Assembly: GCA_965365275.1 (NCBI GenBank)
Contig: CBDUBA010000001.1
Location: 62,001 to 126,000, forward strand
Length of the DNA: 64,000 bases
Origin: JAGTVG01 sp965365275
GTDB lineage: Bacteria > Bacteroidota > Bacteroidia > Cytophagales > Cyclobacteriaceae
Direction: 5' to 3'
The translations under genes and the position numbers were made by a program. This document shows, piece by piece, positions 1 to 8,725 of this stretch; position 1 is the stretch's first letter, and each line of letters starts with the position of its first letter. Below the pieces are notes generated by a model, which saw nothing but the letters and a program-made list of their open reading frames with translations, had not been told where the DNA came from and searched no databases.

Positions 1-749
1 AGGTGCAATATGGTATATTCACCTAATTCATTGTAGATCCATTTAATCATTTCTTCAAATTCCTTCTCATCATCATTAAGACCAGGAATGATCAGATTGG
101 TTATTTCGAGATGTTTGCCTGCTTTTCTGATTGTTTTGAGGTTTTCTTTAACAGGATTGATTCTGGCATCAGCAAACTCCTGATAAAAATCATTGTTGAA
201 TGCCTTCAAATCAATATTAAAAGCATCAATTAGCTCAAGAATTTCTCTGAGTGGTTCTGCTGCAATATAACCATTTGAAACCATCACATTTTTCATTCCC
301 TGTTTTTTGGATTCCAAGGCAAGATCCATCATAAATTCAAAGTATACGGTGGGTTCATTATACGTGTAGGCAATCCCTATATTAGCAGAATATTGATCAT
401 TATAGGCCAACACCTGTTCTACACTATGTTGCCTGAGCCAAGGGTAATCATCAACGGTGGTTTGAGAAATATCACAGTTCTGGCAAAAACTGCAACTTAA
501 GTTACAGCCCACGCTACCAACAGATAAAATTGAGGATGAAGGATAGTAATGATACAGGGGTTTTTTTTCAATTGGGTCCAGGTGGACTGAGGAAATCAGG
601 CCATAGTTTTCAGCCTGGAGTTTTCCATTAATATTTTTACGGACCCCACACTTTCCACGTTCACCATATGATAAATTACAATAATGAGGGCATAGATTAC
701 ATCTCAAGGATCCTTTCGATAATTTCTGATAATATTTCCCTTCAGACAT
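1..749 (-). CDS. amrS: AmmeMemoRadiSam-system radical SAM enzyme (partial, 3' end outside window)
   Basis: This is the N-terminal ~249 residues of a radical SAM protein read on the minus strand from an ATG at 749; the rest lies beyond position 1. The translation has an N-terminal cysteine cluster (C17, C20, C24, C34) followed by the SAM-cluster motif GCNLSCSFCQ (C82, C86, C89). This architecture and the length resemble the pyruvate formate-lyase activase-like enzyme of the AmmeMemoRadiSam system. That system links a radical SAM enzyme to AMMECR1 and Memo-like proteins; I see neither partner here, but they could lie outside the window. The enzyme should bind a 4Fe-4S cluster and cleave SAM. 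The assignment to the family is fairly secure; its substrate is not known from the sequence. An anaerobic sulfatase-maturase was considered because sulfatases are near, but the N-terminal Cys pattern fits AmmeMemoRadiSam better. Confidence 0.8.
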   Translation of the reverse strand, partial: MSEGKYYQKLSKGSLRCNLCPHYCNLSYGERGKCGVRKNINGKLQAENYGLISSVHLDPIEKKPLYHYYPSSSILSVGSVGCNLSCSFCQNCDISQTTVDDYPWLRQHSVEQVLAYNDQYSANIGIAYTYNEPTVYFEFMMDLALESKKQGMKNVMVSNGYIAAEPLREILELIDAFNIDLKAFNNDFYQEFADARINPVKENLKTIRKAGKHLEITNLIIPGLNDDEKEFEEMIKWIYNELGEYTILH

Positions 750-836
750 AATAGGAATTGGGTTTGCCCTTTACCCAATTTACAATTTTTATAACAGAAA
801 AGCTATTGAGAAGAATTTCCTACTAGTATTGTTAAT

Positions 837-1496
837 CTATTTCTGAAGAAACTTACCAATGATGATGGCAATTATAACCGTATTGTAGAATTGACCAACA
901 AGACCCAATATAACTGCAAAATTTCTTGAAGCCTCGGTTATTGGTGATATATCACCATAACCAATGGTGGTCAGGGTAATAAAGCTAAAATAGATCAGCT
1001 CCCTCATTGAGTTTTCCGGAAGGGCAAATGAAGCCGGTTCAAGTAGAAAAATAATGCGAAATACAAAATAACCGATTATCCCTATCATAATGTATCCGGT
1101 AAAAGCACCCAGCACAACATTCAAGGTTATCAACTTTGATCTGAATATCTGACCAATCAATTCAGAGAATAATGTGATAAAATATATGAATATGATCAGC
1201 ATAAAGAACACCTGAAAATTTTCGCTAAGCGGTCGGATCACATTATGGACAATTTCAGCTACAATACCAATTATCCCGATTGCAAGTGTGAAGAGCTTAA
1301 CAATTTTTGAATCAGCACTGATCAGGAATAAGCTGCTGAAAATAAACAATACAAAAAGAATATCAGATAAAAAATCTGAATGGGATTTACCCAAAAGGGA
1401 AGGGAGAAAAAGAAATGCGGCCAGTGCAGTTAAAAATATAGGGTATTTGAAATCATCCTGAATATTTGATAACAACTTAGTATTTTTCCAGGTCAT
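837..1496 (-). CDS. Two-pore-helix potassium channel family protein
   Basis: A 219-residue membrane protein. Roughly four hydrophobic segments occupy residues 18-145, followed by a pore domain with the selectivity filter TTIGYGD at residues 176-182 and a final membrane helix (about 192-217). The filter is a clear match to the Ion_trans_2/K+ channel pore. No long cytoplasmic RCK/TrkA-N or cyclic-nucleotide domain follows, so any gating domain is absent. It probably forms a tetrameric inner-membrane potassium channel. It lies 9 bp downstream of the sulfatase gene on the same strand and may be co-transcribed, although no functional link is obvious. The first four segments lack an evident arginine-rich voltage-sensor helix, so voltage gating is doubtful. 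Confidence 0.85.
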   Translation of the reverse strand: MTWKNTKLLSNIQDDFKYPIFLTALAAFLFLPSLLGKSHSDFLSDILFVLFIFSSLFLISADSKIVKLFTLAIGIIGIVAEIVHNVIRPLSENFQVFFMLIIFIYFITLFSELIGQIFRSKLITLNVVLGAFTGYIMIGIIGYFVFRIIFLLEPASFALPENSMRELIYFSFITLTTIGYGDISPITEASRNFAVILGLVGQFYNTVIIAIIIGKFLQK

Positions 1497-1505
1497 CAGT
1501 TATAA

Positions 1506-3083
1506 CTATTTGTTTATATTAAATTTCGAATCTTCTGAAATCCAATCCGGTACCGGGAAGGTTCTCATCACATTAAATCTCTTATAGGTTTCCCAGATAT
1601 CTCCCTTCCCAATTGCCCGAGGATCTTGTGTTTCTTTAAGTGTTATCTGTAATCGTTCCCTCAATGTACTTAAAATAGACTGATATTCAGGTAAAGAAGA
1701 AAGATTATTCAGACAAAATGGATCTTGCTGTATATCAAATAATTCTTCCATTGGGCGTTTTGCAACAGCAAGATCAAAAAAGTATTTTATGGAATCAACA
1801 GCACGGTGTTCATATATATAACTTTCCTGGAAATCATCTATATCGTGATATCCAGGTATTAATTCCATTTGATCATTATATTTAACGGGAGCGCCTGCAG
1901 GCCATCTTTCAGGTTTAAAATTCTTGATATACAGAAATTCATGAGTTCTCAAAGCTCTAATGGGGTAAGATAAATTTTGCCACCTGGAGCAGGAATGTCT
2001 TTCGCGCCCACTATAAACTTCATTCCGGTCAGGCTCCAGCAAACCTGATCTGTCACTCATAAGTATATCCAAAAAACTCTTGCCCGACATCTTATCGGAA
2101 ATGTTGATTTCTATATCTCCCCTTGTTTCCAATACCTCGATCAAGGTTGGCGCTATGTCGGTAAGACTGATCAGGTCGTCTACTGTACGGCCCGGGGAAA
2201 TAACATTCCCCCATCTGATGGACAATGGCATATGAAAACCATATTCATATAAATTTGCCTTTGCCCTGGGGAAAGGCATACCGTTATCTGAGGTAACAAT
2301 AATAATCGTATTATCCAATTCACCAATATCCTCAAGATATTCAAGCATTTTATTCAGGTGCGTATCGAAATGTTGAATTTCATACATATAATCCAGGATA
2401 TCTCCTCGTACAGATTTTACATCTGGTAAAAATCCGGGAACATCCACAAATTCAATATTCATTCCATTATCTTCTCCAATTCCCTTTTTATATCGGCGAT
2501 GAGGTTCGGATGCTCCATACCAGAAACAGAAAGGTTGATCCCTTTTTCTGTCCTTCAGGAATAGTTTGAAATTTTCAAAGTAATCTGTATTTCGGATATA
2601 TTCAGGAACGTTGGGATCTGTGAGCTGATTATAAGCTTTCCCAGCGGGATTTATCAGCCAGCCGGAATCCTGCCAGTTTCCCGGCCCCCACCCCTTCCCG
2701 GTATATCCGACCATATATCCAATTGAATCCAGAATTGATGTATATGACTGAAATTTAGAGGGAAAATAACTGGCATGTGATCCGGCATCCTCCAGTTCCC
2801 AAATAAACTTCCCTGTAAGCAGGGAAGCTCTTGATGGGCTGCACCCGGGGGCTGCAGAAAAGGCATTATTGAAGAGTATTCCCTCCCTGGCAATCCGGTC
2901 AAAGCCGGGTGTATTAACTGCCCTGGATCCATATGCGGTAGCATGGGGAAAGGATTGATCGTCGCTGATAGCCAGTAAAATATTGGGGAGTCTGGTTTTA
3001 CTTTCTTTCCGAAATCCTGAAGCAATACTTGCTATAATAAGACAGAATATAAGGCTGATCCATAAATAAAATCCCCTTCTCAT
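1506..3083 (-). CDS. Type I sulfatase, exported (sulfamidase-like group)
   Basis: An alkaline-phosphatase-fold sulfatase of about 525 residues. I start it at the ATG at 3083 because this gives a clean signal peptide (MRRG, then a hydrophobic stretch); an in-frame ATG at 3131 would add 16 residues before it. The metal-binding start is LLAISDDQS, and the formylglycine signature is GCSPSRASLLTG with the modified cysteine at C81. Further sulfatase motifs are GYTGKGWGPG and IVTSDNGMPFPR. The opening and the DDQS motif resemble the N-sulfoglucosamine sulfohydrolase (heparan sulfamidase) branch, so a sulfated or sulfamidated sugar is plausible, but the substrate is inferred only. A formylglycine-generating enzyme or anaerobic maturase would be needed; none is seen in this window. 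It is divergent from the GGT-like gene at 3207. Confidence 0.88.
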   Translation of the reverse strand: MRRGFYLWISLIFCLIIASIASGFRKESKTRLPNILLAISDDQSFPHATAYGSRAVNTPGFDRIAREGILFNNAFSAAPGCSPSRASLLTGKFIWELEDAGSHASYFPSKFQSYTSILDSIGYMVGYTGKGWGPGNWQDSGWLINPAGKAYNQLTDPNVPEYIRNTDYFENFKLFLKDRKRDQPFCFWYGASEPHRRYKKGIGEDNGMNIEFVDVPGFLPDVKSVRGDILDYMYEIQHFDTHLNKMLEYLEDIGELDNTIIIVTSDNGMPFPRAKANLYEYGFHMPLSIRWGNVISPGRTVDDLISLTDIAPTLIEVLETRGDIEINISDKMSGKSFLDILMSDRSGLLEPDRNEVYSGRERHSCSRWQNLSYPIRALRTHEFLYIKNFKPERWPAGAPVKYNDQMELIPGYHDIDDFQESYIYEHRAVDSIKYFFDLAVAKRPMEELFDIQQDPFCLNNLSSLPEYQSILSTLRERLQITLKETQDPRAIGKGDIWETYKRFNVMRTFPVPDWISEDSKFNINK

Positions 3084-3206
3084 GGTAATTAGATTAGGTT
3101 GGAAAATTAACAAACAAATTACGCATTTCAACTTTTTTTTAGAATTTTAAAGCAATTGGATAAGTTCTTATAATTATATTTAATCTGTAGCTATTACTTT
3201 TACGGC

Positions 3207-4766
3207 ATGTTTCAGGCAACAAAGGGAGCCATTTCAGGCGGAGATGAATTAACAGTTGAGGCTGGTCATGAAATTCTTATGTCCGGGGGCAATGCTTTTG
3301 ATGCAGCTATCAGCGCAACGTTGATGACCTTTGTAGCGAGTTCAACAATCACCTCCATGGGTGGTGGCGGTTTTATGATGGCGAGTAAAAATGGGGGGAA
3401 ACCAGTGTTACTTGATTTTTTTACACACACCCCTTTTTATAAAATATCAAAAGATGAATCTGAATTCTATCCGGTCATTGTGGATTTTGGTGATAAAACA
3501 CAAGAATTTCATGTTGGCATGGCCACGGCTGCTACTCCGGGAAACATAGCCGGTTTATTTGAGATACACAAAAGATTTGGATCGATTCCGTTTTCGGAAC
3601 TGGTTCGACCAGCCTGCGAGGCTGCCAAAAAAGGGGTTCGCCTTCATAAACAAACCAAATATCAGGCTGATATATTAAAGCCAATACTGGCAATTTCAGA
3701 AAATGGAAGGAAAATCTATACCAAGGATGGAGAGATCAGGGCATTGGGAGAAAAATACTTCTTGCCACAATTTGCCGATTTTCTTGATTACGTTTCCAGA
3801 ACCGGTCCTGATGAGTTCTACAAAGGAGAAATAGCTCAGAAGATAACAGCTGACAGCCGCGAAAGGGGGGGGAACTTAACCTATAGTGACTTCAAGGAAT
3901 ATCAGGTAATCGAAAGGGACCCGTTGACCTTTCCGTACAGAGATTACTCTATTGTAACCAATGCCCCGCCCAATGCAGGTGGACCCTTGATAGCGTTCAC
4001 TTTTTCATTGTTGAATCAATTTCCCTTAAAGAAGAACCAGTGGGGATCGGGATATCATTTGAATCTACTTGCCGAATCAATCGAGTTTACAACACATGCG
4101 AGGAAGGACATTTTTGTTAAGAACAGGTACCACCCTCATGTTATGGAATTATTGTTGGATACGGAATACTTGAAAAACATAAATTCTGAAATTCAAAAAG
4201 GCATATATAAATCTGGGAATACCACGCATGTTAGTGTAGTGGATGAATATGATAATTTTGTTTCCATTACGACTTCTCACGGGGAAGGGTGTGGATATTA
4301 TATCCCCAATACCGATATTATGTTGAATAATATGTTAGGGGAAGAGGATCTTTGCCCGGAAGGCTTCTTTAACTGGCCTGAAAACAGGAGAATCAGTTCA
4401 ATGATGTCTCCAACACTTTTCTTCAAAGGAAATAAACCCATCGCTGCAATGGGATCAGGCGGATCAAACAGGATTCGATCAGCCATAGTCCAGGCTGTTT
4501 CAAACTATATTGATTTTGGCATGTCAGGGGATGAAAGTGTCAATGCACCCAGGATACATTGGGAAAACAATCACCTCGATGTGGAGCCTGGCTTTGATCT
4601 AAATATTATCGATCATCTCGAATTGCCCGGGAATGCCGAAAAGATCTACTGGTCTACCCAAAATATGTATTTTGGAGGCGTACACGCAGTCTTTAAAGAC
4701 AGACACGGATATATGGAGGCCGCTGGTGACAGGCGCCGAGTCGGTGCAATCCGAAGTAATCAATAA
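3207..4766 (+). CDS. Gamma-glutamyltransferase family Ntn-hydrolase
   Basis: A 519-residue member of the gamma-glutamyltranspeptidase (PF01019) family. The N-terminal part has the family features GGNAFDAAISA and SMGGGGFMM, and the autoprocessing site is NTTHVSVVD with the predicted nucleophile T339, the first Thr of the TTH triplet. The small-subunit region keeps SSMMSPTLFF and MGSGGSNRIRSAIVQ. Family members hydrolyse gamma-glutamyl bonds (glutathione, gamma-glutamyl peptides) or related acyl substrates. There is no signal peptide: the protein begins MFQATKGAISGG, directly in the catalytic domain, so it appears cytoplasmic, unlike classical periplasmic GGT. No in-frame start exists just upstream that would add a signal. 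The substrate could differ from glutathione (cephalosporin acylase-like members exist). Confidence 0.88.
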   Translation: MFQATKGAISGGDELTVEAGHEILMSGGNAFDAAISATLMTFVASSTITSMGGGGFMMASKNGGKPVLLDFFTHTPFYKISKDESEFYPVIVDFGDKTQEFHVGMATAATPGNIAGLFEIHKRFGSIPFSELVRPACEAAKKGVRLHKQTKYQADILKPILAISENGRKIYTKDGEIRALGEKYFLPQFADFLDYVSRTGPDEFYKGEIAQKITADSRERGGNLTYSDFKEYQVIERDPLTFPYRDYSIVTNAPPNAGGPLIAFTFSLLNQFPLKKNQWGSGYHLNLLAESIEFTTHARKDIFVKNRYHPHVMELLLDTEYLKNINSEIQKGIYKSGNTTHVSVVDEYDNFVSITTSHGEGCGYYIPNTDIMLNNMLGEEDLCPEGFFNWPENRRISSMMSPTLFFKGNKPIAAMGSGGSNRIRSAIVQAVSNYIDFGMSGDESVNAPRIHWENNHLDVEPGFDLNIIDHLELPGNAEKIYWSTQNMYFGGVHAVFKDRHGYMEAAGDRRRVGAIRSNQ

Positions 4767-4789
4767 AACAAAACAGGTAAATTATATAT

Positions 4790-5311
4790 ATGTTCGGAAA
4801 TTATTTGATAGTATTCATTTGTCTGTTCATCCCCTATAATGTGGTTAATGCTCAGAGCCTTGATGCGCTGGAAGAAAAACATGGATTTCAGGATATCATA
4901 CTCGATACAGACATAAAGGAAAATCCACTCCTGGAATATAAGAAGAAGATTGATCTGAAAAAATCAGAATACCCAATTCATATATATGTCAGAAAAAAAG
5001 GATCATATCCGAATATAGGTGAGGTTTCGATCAAGGATCTGGAAGTAAAAGTTTACCTTCAGAAGATCATCGAGATCAAAATGATCACACCAAAGGAAAC
5101 GGACATCATGAAGGCGCTTAAAAAACTATATGGAGAGCCGTCATTCTCTGTCAGATCAAATGCATGGGAATGGCAAACCGAAGGCGTTTTATTGTCGCTG
5201 ACATCTGTTGGCAAGAACAAGCTTGAGATCAAATACGCATCCCGAAAACTAAACCAGTATATTAAAGATAAAAAGGAAGAAGGCATTGAGGACCTGTCCA
5301 CAGACTTTTAA
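4790..5311 (+). CDS. Secreted protein of unknown function
   Basis: A 173-residue protein with a signal peptide (MFGNYLIVFICLFIPYNVVNAQ, cleavage probably after the NAQ region). The mature part is charged and mixed alpha/beta, with a stretch KALKKLYGEPSF followed by AWEWQTEGVLLSLTSV. This resembles small periplasmic proteins that have a Tyr-Gly-x-Pro turn before a tryptophan-rich strand. I do not recognise a named family. It starts 23 bp after the GGT-like gene and could be expressed with it. Confidence 0.6.
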   Translation: MFGNYLIVFICLFIPYNVVNAQSLDALEEKHGFQDIILDTDIKENPLLEYKKKIDLKKSEYPIHIYVRKKGSYPNIGEVSIKDLEVKVYLQKIIEIKMITPKETDIMKALKKLYGEPSFSVRSNAWEWQTEGVLLSLTSVGKNKLEIKYASRKLNQYIKDKKEEGIEDLSTDF

Positions 5312-5513
5312 TATTCACCTTGGGTTGCCTTAACATAAATAGCCTTCGTTTGGGCACCGAGATTGTCCGTTTTCGGACGTTCAATGACCATTACCGAAAA
5401 GAAATCAAGGGATTCACATTCAAATTGTTTTATTTAATGCGTTCCAGGTCAATTTACCAGTTGGCACATTAATTGTCATATACTGCAATACATAATTTTT
5501 TAACAGACTAGAT

Positions 5514-6986
5514 ATGACTACATTTTTTAGAAAAACGGCAGCTTACCTTTTCTTTTATTTCTTGCTTATCCATTTTGCTGATACAGCTACCGCTAATGAA
5601 TTTGATAATATTGGAAATCCCATTTTGGGTATGTGGCAAACTACATTAAATGATAAAGGTGCTACATCGATTTTAGTATTAGAAATTAAGTCAACGGAGA
5701 CCGACAGCCTTGAATGCCTTATCAATTTGCCCGAGTGTGGATTAAAAAACCTCCCCTACGGTAAATTCATTATGGAAGATGGGAATTTTACACTCCCTGG
5801 GTTTAAAGCATCATATGATGCCGACAAGCAGGTAATATCGGGTATTTTTACAGCCCTTGGATCTGAGGATATAATAGAATTTGAACTATTTGAATCATGG
5901 CCAAATTATACCTTCAATTATCCGGAGAAAGAAATTGACTGGACCTTTCAGACGGATGCCCCGATATGGTCCCCCTTAACCATTTTTGAGGGGCAATTGA
6001 TCCTGGGGAATGATGGCGGTAGTCTGTATTCGATAAATATTGAAGAAAACTCAACCTCCTGGATCTTTAAAACTGATTCAAGAATCAGATCAAAAGCATT
6101 GGTGCAGAACAATAAGGTCTATTTTTCCAGTGATGATGGCTTCCTCTATTCTATTGATTTTGAAAATGGAGAACTAAGCTGGAAAACTCATATCGGGAAT
6201 GATGTCAGCCCTCGTTCGGTTCCTGCTGTGGAAGGTAGCAGCTATGATTTTCTATGTTCATCACCTGTTATTGATGACGGGATATTATACATTGGAAGCA
6301 AAGATTCATGTCTTTATGCTATCGATGATAAAAGTGGTGACATAAAATGGAAATATAAGTCAGATAATATAGTTCGCTCAACTCCCGCTATTGACTCTGA
6401 AAATGTCTATTTCGGTAGCTGGGATAATTTTATGTATGCCATAAATAAAAAGGATGGATCACTTAATTGGAAATACGATTCTTTCTGGAGAATTCAATCA
6501 TCACCAGTAATTGCGGATGATAAGATAATTTTTGGAAGCCGTTCGGCTCAGATTATAGCACTTGATAAAAACACAGGTGAGCAAATATGGAGGACATTGT
6601 ATTGGTCGTCATGGGTTGAATCCTCACCTGTTTATTTTGATGGAATGATCTATGTTGGAAGCTCTGATTACAGAAAAGTACATGCAATTGATCCTGAGAA
6701 CGGAGAAGTGGCATGGGAAGCCAGAATTGAGGGATGGGCATGGCCCACCCCTGCCTTGAGCAACAAATATCTCTATATTGGTAGCAGTGGAACATTGAGT
6801 TATGCAGAGAACATGCATGGAAGATTCTATGCCATTGATCGGCTGAATGGTGAAGTTGAATGGAAGGTAAGTATACCCGATAATCCAGACGTCTTTGCAT
6901 ATGGTTTTGTGGCTTCGCCTGTAGTATGGAATAACTGGGTATTTTTCGCTGATCTTGATGGAAAAATATACGGTATTAAAGAATAA
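5514..6986 (+). CDS. Exported PQQ-like beta-propeller repeat protein
   Basis: A 490-residue exported protein with a signal peptide over about residues 1-27. Residues ~35-125 form a small domain (starting ILGMWQTTL) that resembles the N-terminal barrel found before serine-hydrolase domains in many Bacteroidota proteins. From about residue 140 there are PQQ/WD-like blades with the pattern DGxLYxID...G...W (for example DGFLYSIDFENGELSWK and DSCLYAIDDKSGDIKWK), seven or eight in all, enough for a closed propeller. It has no membrane anchor and no cytochrome motif, so it is probably a binding or scaffold propeller rather than a quinoprotein dehydrogenase. Ligand and partner are unknown. The gene stands alone, about 200 bp after its neighbour. 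Confidence 0.8.
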   Translation: MTTFFRKTAAYLFFYFLLIHFADTATANEFDNIGNPILGMWQTTLNDKGATSILVLEIKSTETDSLECLINLPECGLKNLPYGKFIMEDGNFTLPGFKASYDADKQVISGIFTALGSEDIIEFELFESWPNYTFNYPEKEIDWTFQTDAPIWSPLTIFEGQLILGNDGGSLYSINIEENSTSWIFKTDSRIRSKALVQNNKVYFSSDDGFLYSIDFENGELSWKTHIGNDVSPRSVPAVEGSSYDFLCSSPVIDDGILYIGSKDSCLYAIDDKSGDIKWKYKSDNIVRSTPAIDSENVYFGSWDNFMYAINKKDGSLNWKYDSFWRIQSSPVIADDKIIFGSRSAQIIALDKNTGEQIWRTLYWSSWVESSPVYFDGMIYVGSSDYRKVHAIDPENGEVAWEARIEGWAWPTPALSNKYLYIGSSGTLSYAENMHGRFYAIDRLNGEVEWKVSIPDNPDVFAYGFVASPVVWNNWVFFADLDGKIYGIKE

Positions 6987-7034
6987 GACTGCCCAAATTC
7001 ATATATTCAGAATTCCATATTAAAATCGAATACC

Positions 7035-7055
7035 TGAGTTCTTTTTTCGAACTCA
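7035..7055. terminator. Hairpin 1 between convergent genes
   Basis: A perfect 7-bp inverted repeat, TGAGTTC (7035-7041) and GAACTCA (7049-7055), with a T-rich 7-nt loop. It lies between the convergent propeller (ends 6986) and dehydratase (ends 7175) genes, where a bidirectional terminator is expected. There is no T-run directly after the stem, so this is a structural prediction. Confidence 0.45.
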
Positions 7056-7058
7056 AAG

Positions 7059-7081
7059 CTGGGTTCTATAACCGAACCCAG
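7059..7081. terminator. Hairpin 2 between convergent genes
   Basis: A perfect 8-bp inverted repeat, CTGGGTTC (7059-7066) and GAACCCAG (7074-7081), with a 7-nt loop, only 3 nt after the preceding hairpin. Both stems end in GTTC/GAAC next to the loop. It is probably part of the same transcription-termination region. Confidence 0.5.
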
Positions 7082-7174
7082 AATGCTATAATTGGACCAG
7101 ATTGGATTTCTTTAATAATAAATAAGTTGTAAGACCGAAATTAGATCCTTTAAGAATTTCAGTTATTTAAATCC

Positions 7175-8596
7175 CTAACTCCAGGTCCTGTCCCAGGATT
7201 GATCCTTATCCCATTCAGGTGTGGGTGCGAAATATTTCTCCCCCTCCCTGAGATGTTCTTTGATGACTTCCTCGTTTAGGTCAACCCCCAGGCCAGGTTT
7301 TTCAGGAACTTTAACATATCCTTCCTGAACAAGGGGCTTATCACCTGTTACGAGATCTTCCCACCAGGGGGTATCGACATCATGATGCTCCAGGGCCACA
7401 AAATTTTGTGTTGCAGCAGCGCTATGAACATTCGCCATAAAGGAAATAGGCGTCCCCGCAAAATGAAGCGCCATCGCTATTCCATTTTCTTCCGCATAAT
7501 CCCCGATTTTCTTTGTTTCCAGAATTCCCCCTGCAGAAGCCAGATCCGGATGAACCATATCCACTGCCTTTTTGTCTATCAGTTCTTTAAATCCTTTTAG
7601 AAGGTAAGTATCTTCTCCTGTTAAGGTAGGGGTATTTATTGCTTCTGTAATTTGCCGCCATTTGTCGACATAGAACCAGGGAACCATATCCTCCAGCCAG
7701 GCCAATTGATATTTTTCAAGGGCATTGCCCAAACGGATTGCAGTATTTGTATCAAAATGTCCGAAATGATCAGCTGCAAGAGGAATTTCATATCCGACGA
7801 TATCCCTTACAATAGATACGTACTCAACTAATTTCTCCAATCCCAGATCAGTAATCTGGATCCTGGTGAATGGGTGTTTTGTAGTACCCAGGCTACCCAA
7901 TTCCTCACTCCACTGTTTGCTGAAATCCCAGGCATCACCACCTATTAAAGCTCCTTTAATATCACTTATAAGTCTTATGCCAAAATCCATTTTCAGGAAA
8001 GTAAATCCTTGCTCTATCCTGCTATTCATTCTTTTGGCATATACGGATGGATCCTTAGAACCCGGGGTATCCGCATAAATTCTTATCTTATCTCTGTATT
8101 TTCCACCCAACAACTGGTATACAGGAACATCGTAAGCTTTTCCTGCCAAATCCCATAATGCCATTTCAACACCCGAAACACCACCCCCCAGACGTCCGTG
8201 TCCTCCGAATTGCTTTATTAATTTAAATAACTGCTCCACATTGCATGGATTCTTACCCAGAAGTCTGCTTTTTAGAAATAATGCATATTTCGGGCTTCCA
8301 TTGTCTCTTACCTCGCCAAGACCATATATCCCCTGGTTGGTATCTATTTTAATGATCGGTGCTTCTGATGTATAGGCAACTCTGAGATCAGTGATTTTCA
8401 GATCAGAAGGTGATGAACTTCGCTTCACTTTCTGGGTAGTAAACTCCACCTCCTTGTTAGTCTCCCCATTGAACATTAGTCCCAGTGCCAGGCCACCCAT
8501 ACCCGCCTTTTGGAGAAAATCCCGTCGATTACCTTTGTTTGTTTCACCCCGGTTTGGTGTGGTATTTAAAATTGATTTTAAGAATTTATCCTTCAT
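7175..8596 (-). CDS. Exported enolase-superfamily dehydratase (mandelate racemase/galactonate dehydratase-like)
   Basis: A 473-residue protein with an enolase-type capping domain and barrel after a twin-arginine-like leader (NRRDFLQKAGMGGLALGLM, about residues 23-41). The barrel shows FLKMDFG, LAADHFGHFD, LAWLEDMVPW and TLTGEDTYLL, which fit the successive acid metal ligands, and a late His in MALHFAGTP. The ADHFGH stretch resembles the DFHGR Asp/His site of D-galactonate dehydratases, so a sugar-acid dehydratase acting by proton abstraction on Mg-bound carboxylate is likely. The substrate cannot be read from the sequence. It is unusual for the superfamily to be exported. It is divergent from the BASS transporter and the RraA-like gene, which probably act in the same pathway. 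Confidence 0.85.
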   Translation of the reverse strand: MKDKFLKSILNTTPNRGETNKGNRRDFLQKAGMGGLALGLMFNGETNKEVEFTTQKVKRSSSPSDLKITDLRVAYTSEAPIIKIDTNQGIYGLGEVRDNGSPKYALFLKSRLLGKNPCNVEQLFKLIKQFGGHGRLGGGVSGVEMALWDLAGKAYDVPVYQLLGGKYRDKIRIYADTPGSKDPSVYAKRMNSRIEQGFTFLKMDFGIRLISDIKGALIGGDAWDFSKQWSEELGSLGTTKHPFTRIQITDLGLEKLVEYVSIVRDIVGYEIPLAADHFGHFDTNTAIRLGNALEKYQLAWLEDMVPWFYVDKWRQITEAINTPTLTGEDTYLLKGFKELIDKKAVDMVHPDLASAGGILETKKIGDYAEENGIAMALHFAGTPISFMANVHSAAATQNFVALEHHDVDTPWWEDLVTGDKPLVQEGYVKVPEKPGLGVDLNEEVIKEHLREGEKYFAPTPEWDKDQSWDRTWS

Positions 8597-8725
8597 AATT
8601 GGAAAAGTTTAAGAATTTTTAGTTTTTTCAGGTATTAAAAATGATCACCCTAATTTTTTAAAATTTAAACACTTTTAAAAGGGAATCCATAATTTTCATT
8701 GTTTTAGAAGAATTTATAAATATAG

